Origin: Nostoc desertorum CM1-VF14
GTDB taxonomy: Bacteria > Cyanobacteriota > Cyanobacteriia > Cyanobacteriales > Nostocaceae
Assembly: GCA_019359245.1 (NCBI GenBank)
Contig: JAHHHR010000051.1
Location: 1 to 55,731, forward strand
Reading direction: 5' to 3'
DNA: 55,731 nt
The notes below the pieces were generated by a model. It was given only the letters and a program-made list of their open reading frames with translations, made no database searches and was not told where the DNA came from. Made by a program: the position numbers and the translations under genes. Below, one piece after another: positions 35,501 through 43,200 of the stretch. The stretch's first letter is position 1, and each line of letters begins with the position of its first letter.

Positions 35501-37986
35501 ATGTCCGTTTAAACGGCATAAACTACAGATCCGAAAAAACGAAAAATGCCTTCGCTCTAGCTTTGCAGGATGGGCATAAAGTCACATTACCCACTCCTGA
35601 ATATTCTGAAGCGGCTCCTTTATTTAGCAGCCCAGGTGTGACTCCAACTCTCGCAGCGATCGAGACTAACGGACATAAAAAACTTACCCCAGCAATGAAC
35701 GGTGTGACTGCTAGTATCATCACCCAGCCAGAGCAACAGATGAATCCTGTTACCCTGTCACAACCAGTCCAGGAATCTAAGATGCAACCAACACCAGAAA
35801 AACTTACAAATTACGAACAACTTTTAGCAAGTTTAGAATATCTCCTGACACAGTTCCAGGAAAATCAAGCCGAGAATTTACAAGTTCACGGTACTTATCT
35901 CAACCATCAAATGGAATACGCCAAAGCGTTTTTCCAACTGATGCAGCAGCAGAATTCCTTGTTGAGCGAAAGTAAATCAACAGCCGAAACTGCCAAAATG
36001 AAGCTAGTTGTCATGGAAAGCTTAGAGCGCAGCATGATGCAGTTTCATTCCCAACAAGGTGAAACCCTACGCATCCATGAGCAATATCTTCAAGAGCAAC
36101 TGGAATATACTAAGAGCTTTTTCCAACTCATACAGCAAGAGTATTCTCAAATCATCTCTGGTGATGGAGCAACCCAACTAACAGAGAAACTCAGCAATTT
36201 CACTCCGTTCACAACAGAAACAACTGTTACTGATGCACCCGTACCTGCTACTACCAAGATAGTAGAAAGCCAGCCTTTGCCTTTAACTGAGCCTGTAGCT
36301 AAAAACGGCTCAACAGTTACCCAAGAACCTCTCTCGCCTGCTGTAGAGCCTGTAGTTGAAACTCCTGTATCTCCAAATACCCAATCAATCGCGTCTCTAC
36401 TACCCACACCGCACTTCGCCACTGTCGAGACAGTAGAGCCACCTGTCCCAGTAGTAGAACCCCAAGCCGAGGTTGTAGTCAAAATTAGCTCACCTCCAGT
36501 CAGCGACGTTGTTGCATTCACCCCAGAACCAGCACCCACAACTGCTGCACCTGTATCTGGCGCAACCATCGATATTGTTGACTTAGATAAAAACCTGTTA
36601 GCCATCACCAGCGATAAGACCGGCTACCCAGTCGAGATGCTGGAAATGGACATGGATATGGAGGCTGATTTAGGGATTGACTCTATCAAACGGGTGGAAA
36701 TCTTAGGGGCGCTACAGGAAATGTACCCCAACCTACCCAAGCCTAATTTAGAAGAACTGTCAGAAAAACGCACCATCGGTCAAGTTGTAGAGTATCTGCA
36801 ATCTCACGCTTCCAGAAGTGTTTCTGTAGAAATTGCAGTCCACGAAATACAACAAGTAGCCGAGGTTCCAGTAGAGACTGCGCCAGTAGTTGAGGTAGTC
36901 ATTGCACCGGAACCAAGCATAGTTGTCACATTCACCCCAGAACCAGAAACTGCTCCCGCTACAAGTGATGAATTTGCAAACTTAGGTGAAACCCTGTTAG
37001 CCATCACCAGCGATAAGACCGGCTATCCAGTCGAAATGCTGGAACTGGAAATGGACATGGAAGCCGACTTAGGGATTGACTCGATTAAACGGGTGGAAAT
37101 CTTAGGGGCGATGCAAGAAATGTACCCCAACTTACCCAAGCCAAATATCGAAGAACTTGGCGATCTTCGCACCATCGGTCAAATAGTCGATTACCTACAG
37201 CAGTTGGCTGGAGGTGAAAAAAAAAAGTCTGAGCCTGAGTTTGTCCAACAACCACCCGAATTAGAGCATACTATCCAGCGCCATCCGGTCAAACTCAGAA
37301 GCTTACCACAGCCCGATTACTTGGATTTCACGTTACCAGAGGGACACATCGGTTTAATCACCGATGATGGTTCCCTCACCACCTATAAATTAACTGAATC
37401 CCTAATCGAGAAAGGCTGGAAAGTAGTAGTTATCAGCTTTCCCCAATCGCTCATCGCTCAACAAGCGCCTTTACCCACAGGAGTAACCCACGTCACCTTA
37501 GCAAACTTAAGTGAAGAACATCTTCAACAACAATTGCAAGCGATCGCATCTCACTGTGGAGCGATTGGGGCCTTCATCCACTTACATCCGATGTTTGTAG
37601 GAAATCACACCGGCAGTATTTCTTATAACGAATCAGAAAAGGCGATCGTCAAGCACGTATTTTTGATGGCGAAACACCTCAAACCTTCTCTAAACGAAGC
37701 CGCAAAGCATGGACGTAGTTGTTTCTGCACAGTTGCTCACCTTGATGGAGCCTTCGGTTTAGAGTACAAAGTCAACTTCGGTGCGATCGGTGCTGGTTTA
37801 TTTGGATTAAGCAAAACTCTGAGATGGGAATGGCCAAAGGTATTTACTCGTGCGATCGACCTAAGCCCCAGACTTGATGCTAAACAATCAGTACAAAACA
37901 TCATCGCCGAACTTCACGACTCCAACCTTTATATAAGTGAAGTTGGCTACGGCTCACAAGGACGAGTGACTATTATCGCCGATTAA
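32569..37986 (+). CDS. hglE: Heterocyst glycolipid synthase HglE (type I PKS)
   Basis: 1805 residues. Ketosynthase (about 50-515): active Cys253 (VDAACASSF), His388 (MEAHGTGT) and His428 (SQIGHTKAA). Acyltransferase (about 650-970): Ser725 in AGHSFGE. A linker has two similar helical blocks (1082-1131, 1149-1198), then a Pro/Val/Glu-rich stretch. Two acyl carrier domains follow, with pantetheine sites Ser1372 and Ser1505 (GIDSIKR). The C-terminal ~220 residues are the structural half of a ketoreductase (GLFGLSKTLRWEWPKVF), without a catalytic half. The order resembles PfaA of PUFA synthases. It elongates the chain of the heterocyst glycolipid aglycone. The first ATG lacks a Shine-Dalgarno sequence, while Met33 (32665) has GAGGG eight bases upstream, so translation may start there. 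Confidence 0.93.
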   Translation: MSAYSIDTALTELESLINNCEQAVIKSIEGKKMKSDKSVSINRINRQLQHNPIAIVGMASLLPQARNLREYWQNIVNKIDCITDVPSTHWSVEDYYDPNPRTTEDKTYCKRGGFLPEVDFNPMEFGIPPSILEVTDVSQLLSLLVAKEAMEDAGYGEKRDFNREMVGVILGVAMAKQLGMPLSARLEYPIWEKALKSSGLSDEDTQKIVDKIKSAYVKWDENAFPGMLANVVAGRIANRLNFGGMNCVVDAACASSFGALKMAISELVEHRSDMMLTGGVDTDNTIMAYISFSKTPAVSPSENVKPFDAKSDGMMLGEGIGMIVLKRLEDAERDNDKIYAVIKGIGTSSDGRYKSIYAPRKEGQVKALERAYEDAGFSPATVGLMEAHGTGTMAGDPTEFGSLKDFFDVHDDKKQHIALGSVKSQIGHTKAAAGAASLIKTALALHHKVLPPTINITEPNPKLNIKNSSFYLNTQTRPWIRPEGEAPRRAGVSSFGFGGTNYHVVLEEYEADQNAAYRLHSDTSEVLLFAPTVDQLLSKSEDILGKLRSPEAPTHYAQLVNECKSQQIPLSAARFGFVAENLEEACKLLQTSIEWLKHKGTAASWEHPQGIYYRSSGMELGGKVVSLFSGQGSQYLEMGRELVMNFPLMRRLHGYMDSLLLKDNLQPLSEIVFPHPVFGEAEKNVQIAALQRTEYAQPAIGVLSAGMYSILQQAGFKSDFVAGHSFGELTALWAAGVLSTEDYLFLVKARGQAMAAPEDPDHDAGSMLAVKEDISKVEAVLRHFPQVAIANQNSPTQFVLAGPTAEIARIKEALHEKGYTAVLLPVSAAFHTPLIAFAQKSFAIATKSVKFQSPKIPVYSNVTSKQYPKEPQGIQKILETHLSNSVLFKQEIENIYAAGGTCFVEFGPRRILTNLVKDILGDRPHITVSLNPSTQKNSDRSLREAVVQLRVIGMALNNLDPYQLPQTIPPIETKKTLNVRLNGINYRSEKTKNAFALALQDGHKVTLPTPEYSEAAPLFSSPGVTPTLAAIETNGHKKLTPAMNGVTASIITQPEQQMNPVTLSQPVQESKMQPTPEKLTNYEQLLASLEYLLTQFQENQAENLQVHGTYLNHQMEYAKAFFQLMQQQNSLLSESKSTAETAKMKLVVMESLERSMMQFHSQQGETLRIHEQYLQEQLEYTKSFFQLIQQEYSQIISGDGATQLTEKLSNFTPFTTETTVTDAPVPATTKIVESQPLPLTEPVAKNGSTVTQEPLSPAVEPVVETPVSPNTQSIASLLPTPHFATVETVEPPVPVVEPQAEVVVKISSPPVSDVVAFTPEPAPTTAAPVSGATIDIVDLDKNLLAITSDKTGYPVEMLEMDMDMEADLGIDSIKRVEILGALQEMYPNLPKPNLEELSEKRTIGQVVEYLQSHASRSVSVEIAVHEIQQVAEVPVETAPVVEVVIAPEPSIVVTFTPEPETAPATSDEFANLGETLLAITSDKTGYPVEMLELEMDMEADLGIDSIKRVEILGAMQEMYPNLPKPNIEELGDLRTIGQIVDYLQQLAGGEKKKSEPEFVQQPPELEHTIQRHPVKLRSLPQPDYLDFTLPEGHIGLITDDGSLTTYKLTESLIEKGWKVVVISFPQSLIAQQAPLPTGVTHVTLANLSEEHLQQQLQAIASHCGAIGAFIHLHPMFVGNHTGSISYNESEKAIVKHVFLMAKHLKPSLNEAAKHGRSCFCTVAHLDGAFGLEYKVNFGAIGAGLFGLSKTLRWEWPKVFTRAIDLSPRLDAKQSVQNIIAELHDSNLYISEVGYGSQGRVTIIAD
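35812..36162. repeat. Two related helical blocks in HglE linker
   Basis: Residues 1082-1131 (LNHQMEYAKAFFQLMQQQ) and 1149-1198 (LQEQLEYTKSFFQLIQQE) are diverged copies; a similar helix ends HglC (THAFLQ-type, AHTAFLQARQDYSQQMSEII). Confidence 0.75.
36595..37199. repeat. Duplicated ACP-coding units in hglE
   Basis: 36595-36800 and 36994-37199 are near-identical copies 399 bases apart; the first 32 bases match exactly apart from one site. This indicates recent duplication or gene conversion of the carrier domains. Confidence 0.9.
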
Positions 37987-37998
37987 TTAGTTCTTTGA

Positions 37999-38113
37999 TA
38001 TAGCAGTCTTATTTGAGTTGTGAAAATTCCTGTTTTTAACGAACCGCAAAGGACGCAAAGAGCGCGAAGAAAAGAGATAAACAGAGAATTTCACAAATTT
38101 TAAGACTGCTATA
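37999..38113. mobile_element. MITE-like palindromic element, copy 1
   Basis: 115 bases bounded by perfect 13-bp terminal inverted repeats TATAGCAGTCTTA/TAAGACTGCTATA, with an internal AACGAACCGCAAAGGACG segment. It has no coding capacity. It fills most of the gap between hglE and hglD. The inner sequence is homologous, in reverse, to the copy at 40007. Confidence 0.8.
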
Positions 38114-38153
38114 GTACGTTACTTTTTACTTTCTACTACAAGATTCCCAATTT

Positions 38154-38215
38154 CTCTTACTTTGCGTCCTTCTCTGACGAGACGCTGCGCGAATGCGCCC
38201 TTTACGGTTCGTATA
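38154..38215. repeat. Dispersed repeat in the hglE-hglD gap
   Basis: CTTTGCGTCCTTCTCTGACG...CCTTTACGGTTCG: an inverted partial copy of the MITE core, interrupted by the GACGAGACGCTGCGCGAATG Nostoc repeat, which looks like an insertion of one repeat into another. Confidence 0.6.
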
Positions 38216-38253
38216 TCAAAAAACCCAATTTATGCAGGTATTCACGAGGATTT

Positions 38254-39981
38254 ATGACACAAACAGCCCAGCTTAGTCCATCATCTGTCTTTGTCGTGAG
38301 CGGCGGTGCAAAAGGGATTACGGCTGAGTGTACTATCAGATTAGCCCAACAGCAACCCTGCAAATTCATCCTCCTCGGTCGCTCCGAACTATTAGAAACC
38401 GAGCCAGATTTTGCTCAAAATTCTGATGACTCCGCATTGAAAAAATGCATCATGGAAAATCTTCTTTCTCAAGGAGAGAAGCCCACACCCATGAATGTGC
38501 AAAAAATATATAACAAAATTACCTCTAGTCGTGAAATTAAAAAGACTCTAGCAGCAATTGAAAAAACCGGAGCTAAAGCAGAATATATCAGCGTCGATGT
38601 CACAGATACGCAAGCTTTACAAGAAAAACTTGCTACTGCTGTGCAACATCTCGGCCCAATTACCGGAATTATCCACGGCGCTGGAAACTTAGCTGATAAG
38701 TTAATTGAAAAGAAAACTGAAGAGGATTTTGAAAAAGTTTACACCGCTAAAGTTCAGGGATTAGAAAACCTGCTAACTTGCGTCAACCCTAATCAACTTC
38801 AGCATTTAGTTTTGTTCTCTTCCGTAACAGGCTTTTACGGAAATCCCGGACAATCTGATTATGCGATCGCAAATGAAATTCTGAACAAATCAGCCCATAT
38901 ATTTAAGCAAACTTATCCCTCGTGTCATGTAGTCGCTATCAACTGGGGCGCTTGGGATAGTGGCATGGTGACAGCAGAATTAAAGAAGATTTTTCAAGAG
39001 CGGAAAATTGAAATAATTCCGATTGCAGTTGGGGCACAAATGCTCGTTAAGGAAATGGATCATACCAATCATACAACCGCACAAGTTGTTATTGGTAGTC
39101 CACTAGTTCCAATGGCTACAGAACTAGATTCAGAACTACGAACACATCGTATTCGTCGCCAAATGACATTGGAGGCTAATCCATTTTTGCACGATCATAC
39201 GATTGCTGGTTCTCCAGTTTTACCAGCAACTTGTGCAATGACGTGGATTATCAATGCTTGTGAACAATTATATCCCGGTTATCGGTTGTTTAATTACCAA
39301 GATTTCAAAGTTTTGAAGGGGATTACTTTCAATGAGACATTAGCAAAAGAACATCTTTTAGAGATAGAAGAAATTTCTAAAGTTAATCTTGGAAAAATCG
39401 AGCTTAAAGCAAGAATTTCGAGTAAAAATCCACAAGGCAGAATCCATTTTCATTTTAGCGCTCAACTCAATCTCCAGCTAGAAATTCCAGATGTGCCCAC
39501 TTATGAATCTCTCAATCTCGAAGAAGATAATATCATCACCGCTACAGGAAAAGATTTTTACCAAAATGGTGGGGCTACATTATTTCACGGCCCCGCTTTT
39601 CAAGAAATCAAAAGAGTCTTAAACATCAGCCCTGAAAAAATCACTACAGAATGTCTGTGGCCAGAACTCAGCGCACAGCAACAAGGACAATTCCCCGTGC
39701 AATGGGTAAATCCTTATACAACTGACTTGAGTATGCACGCCTTATGGGTTTGGACACAGCACTTTCATGAAGAAGGTTGTTTACCTGGAAAAGTAGAAAA
39801 GTTCGAACAATTTGCGATGATCCCACATAACGAAACATTTTACGTTTCTTGTGAAGTACTATCTAAGACACCAAGTAGTGCGATCGCAAACTTTATCATA
39901 CACGACCGCCAAGGTAAAATCTATTCACGAATGCTCGGTGCTCATGCCATTATTTGGTCAATGAAAATGCTCAGAAGCTAG
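38254..39981 (+). CDS. hglD: KR catalytic domain plus dehydratase, HglD
   Basis: 575 residues, ATG with upstream GAGGA. Residues 8-285 are the catalytic half of a ketoreductase: cofactor loop VVSGGAKGITAECTIRLAQ, catalytic Ser189/190 (LVLFSSVTGFYG) and Tyr203 (GQSDYAIANE), GAWDSGM. Residues 300-575 are a double hotdog dehydratase-like domain with FLHDHTIAGSPVLPAT (His313/His315) and ATLFHGPAFQEIKR. It would reduce beta-ketoacyl intermediates and dehydrate them, complementing the structural KR half at the end of HglE. The name hglD rests on gene order in Anabaena (hglE...hglD-hglC-hglA-hglB); I am surer of the domains than of the letter. A MITE-like element precedes and another follows. Confidence 0.85.
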   Translation: MTQTAQLSPSSVFVVSGGAKGITAECTIRLAQQQPCKFILLGRSELLETEPDFAQNSDDSALKKCIMENLLSQGEKPTPMNVQKIYNKITSSREIKKTLAAIEKTGAKAEYISVDVTDTQALQEKLATAVQHLGPITGIIHGAGNLADKLIEKKTEEDFEKVYTAKVQGLENLLTCVNPNQLQHLVLFSSVTGFYGNPGQSDYAIANEILNKSAHIFKQTYPSCHVVAINWGAWDSGMVTAELKKIFQERKIEIIPIAVGAQMLVKEMDHTNHTTAQVVIGSPLVPMATELDSELRTHRIRRQMTLEANPFLHDHTIAGSPVLPATCAMTWIINACEQLYPGYRLFNYQDFKVLKGITFNETLAKEHLLEIEEISKVNLGKIELKARISSKNPQGRIHFHFSAQLNLQLEIPDVPTYESLNLEEDNIITATGKDFYQNGGATLFHGPAFQEIKRVLNISPEKITTECLWPELSAQQQGQFPVQWVNPYTTDLSMHALWVWTQHFHEEGCLPGKVEKFEQFAMIPHNETFYVSCEVLSKTPSSAIANFIIHDRQGKIYSRMLGAHAIIWSMKMLRS

Positions 39982-40006
39982 TAATCTTCCTTTACCACTC
40001 AACACC

Positions 40007-40114
40007 TATAGCATTCCTAAAATCTCTGTGAAATTCTTTCTCTTATTAGCGTCCTTTGCGCTCTTTGCGGTTCGTTAAAAAAGTATTTTTCACAACTCGA
40101 ATAGGATTACTATA
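40007..40114. mobile_element. MITE-like palindromic element, copy 2
   Basis: 108 bases with imperfect terminal inverted repeats TATAGCATTCCTA/TAGGATTACTATA (11 of 13). The interior (GTGAAATTC..., GCGTCCTTTGCGCTCTTTGC, GGTTCGTTAAAAA, TTTTCACAACTC) matches copy 1 in reverse orientation. It lies between hglD and hglC. Confidence 0.78.
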
Positions 40115-40201
40115 ACTTGCCACTTCAAAGTTTGGGGAACAGCGTAAATCCTGCCTTTTAATTATCTCTTGCTAAATACCCAAACTCGGAGCATATAAAT
40201 C

Positions 40202-43200
40202 GTGGAAAAAATAGCCATCATCGCATTATCATGCTTATTCCCCGATGCAAACAATCCTGAAGAATACTGGCAAAACATCGTTAATCAAAAAGATTCGACA
40301 TCCTCTGCAACCGTCGAAGAAATCGGAGTAGATCCGACAATATTTCACAATCCAGTTAAAGGTACACCAGACAAAACTTATTCACTCAAAGGCGGATACA
40401 TCCGCAACTTCCAGTTTAATCCATCTGAATACAATCTACCATCAGAATTTGTTGCTGGTTTAGATAACACCTTCAAATGGTCGTTGTATGCTGCTAAACA
40501 AGCAATTGTACAAAGTGGTTATTGGGGTAATCAAACTGTCCTGTCAAAATGTGGCGTAATTTTAGGTAATTTGTCATTCCCAACAAAATTATCTAATCAA
40601 TTATTCTCTCCAATTTATCAGCAAGCTATTAATCCTGCCGTCAGAGAACTTTTGCAGGATGAGGATTTTGATTTAGCTGCCCTCCCAGGTGCAACTAAAG
40701 CATCTTTATACAATGCGATGATATCTGGCTTACCAGCATCTATAGTTGCTCAAGCTTTATCTCTATCCCAGATTAATTTATGTCTGGATGCTGCTTGTTC
40801 ATCATCATTTTATGCGATTAAATTAGCATCTCATTACTTATGGTCACACAAAGCTGATGTAATGTTAGCTGGAGCCATAAGTTGTGCAGATTCCTTATTC
40901 GTGCGGATGTTATTTTCCGGTGTTCAAGGATATGCAGAAAACGGTATCAGCCGCCCCTTAGATAAATCCTCTAGAGGGCTAATTCCCGCCGATGGTGTTG
41001 GGATGGTGATGCTGAAGAGATATTCTGATGCCGTTAGAGATGGTGATAATATTCTCGCCACTATCTGTGGTAATGGGCTATCGAATGATGGTAAAGGTAA
41101 GCACTTACTCAGCCCTAATCCTAAAGGACAAACCTTAGCTTTTGAACGAGCCTACAATGAGGCGAATTTTAGTCCAAAAAGCATCGATTATCTAGAGTGT
41201 CACGCCACCGGCACATTACTAGGAGATACAACCGAATTCAATTCCATCGAAACATTTTTTGGTCAACATCAAGCCGCGCCTCTGGTGGGTTCTGCTAAGG
41301 CAAATACTGGTCACTTGCTAACTGCTGCTGGCATGGTTGGCTTGACTAAGGTGATTTTGAGTATGTCGCATGGTGTAATTCCAGCAACCATGAATGTTTC
41401 GGAACCTTTAATATCAGAAAAAGGTACAATCTCTGCCGACAAGATTGTTAGAACAGCTACGACATGGCCTAATAATGCACCAATTAAACGGGCAGCTATT
41501 AGCGCTTTTGGTTTTGGCGGTACTAATTCTCATCTGATTTTAGAACAAGGAACTACAGCAGAATCAGTTGAATCAACTCCGCCTGTTCCACCTACCAAAG
41601 TCGCCATTGTCGGCATGGATGCCTTTTTTGGTAACTGCAATGGTTTAGATGCTTTTGAACGCAGTATTTATGATGGAACACAGCATTTTACTTCCCTACC
41701 ACCTCAAAGATGGCATGGTATAGAAAATCAAGAAAGTGTTCTGAAAGAGTACGGTTTACCAGATGGAAAAGCACCAGTAGGGGCATATATCAAAGATTTT
41801 GAAATCGATACTTTATCGTGCAAAATCCCACCGAATGAAATCGAGAAGTTAAACCCACAACAATTGTTGCTTCTGAAAGTTAGCGATCGCGCCGTCAAAG
41901 ATGCGAAACTACAGGAGGGTGGCAATGTGGCTGTGATTGTTGCCGCAGAGACAGAATTCTCTGTGCATCAGCTACAGCAAAGATGGAATCTATCTTGGCA
42001 AGTTAAGGACGGTTTACTCAACCAGGGAATTTCTCTACCTGCTGAACACCTTTCCCAACTGGAAACCATTGTCAAAGATAGCATTCACCAACCAGTAGAA
42101 ATCGGCGAATATGTGAGTCACATCGCCAACATCATGGCAAGTCGGATTTCTGCTTTGTGGAATTTCACTGGCCCTGCATTTACCGTCAGCGCTGGCGAAA
42201 ATTCTGCCCTCAAGGCGTTGGAAATTGCCCAAATGCTACTCGCTACTGGAGAAGTTGATGCAGTCGTTGTGGGTGCAGTAGATTTAGCAGGCGGTGTGGA
42301 AAATGTCTTGTTCCGCAGCCAATTTGCACCAATTAATACGGGTGTCAATACGTTGGGTTTTGACCAACAAGCTAATGGCTGGACGGTTGGCGAAGGTGCT
42401 GGTGCTGTCGTCCTCAAGCGTTACGAAGCTGCTAAGGAAGATAATGAACGCATCTATGCAGTAATTGATGCCATGAGTTTCGCACAAGGTAATTCTACTT
42501 TGAGTGACGCTTTGGTAAAACCTGATGCTTCAGCTATCAGCAATGTCTGCAAACAAGCTTTCAAGATGGCGGAGATTCAACCCACAGAAGTTAACTATGT
42601 GGAAGTCTTCGGTAGCGGCGTTCCCCAGGAGGATGAAGCGGAAATCACAGGTTTACTGCAAGCTTATCCGAAAGTGGGCAATGGTTTGCATTGTGCATTG
42701 GGCAGCGTTAAATCCAATATCGGTCACACCTATACAGCATCGGGAATTGCTAGCTTAATCAAAACTGCTCTCTGTCTTTATTACAGGTATATTCCTGCCA
42801 CACCAAAATGGTCTGGTGTCAAAACACCGCAAGTATGGGAAGGTAGCCCCTTCTATGTGGCAATGGAATCAAGACCTTGGTTTGTCGATAAAGGCGGCAC
42901 ACGCAGAATAGCAGCAATTAATAGCATGGGTATAGATGGCAGTTACGCGCATTTAATTTTGTCGGAGGAACCCAGCCAAGAGGAGCGCGACAACAGATAT
43001 TTGCAACAAATGCCTTTTCATCTGTTTCCTATCGCAGTTAGCGATCGCTCTACTATACCCGATATCCTAAACCATCTTCAAAAATGCATTGAAGCTAGTT
43101 CCTCTTTATCAGCTACCGCCAGCCAAACATTTGCTACCTTTGAGCAGCAATCTGATGCAAAATACGTCTTATCAATCGCAGGACGTAACACAAAAGAACT

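Noticed and set aside
36147..36608. 153-codon minus frame inside hglE
   Set aside because: Shadow of the Pro/Val/Thr-rich linker on the opposite strand.
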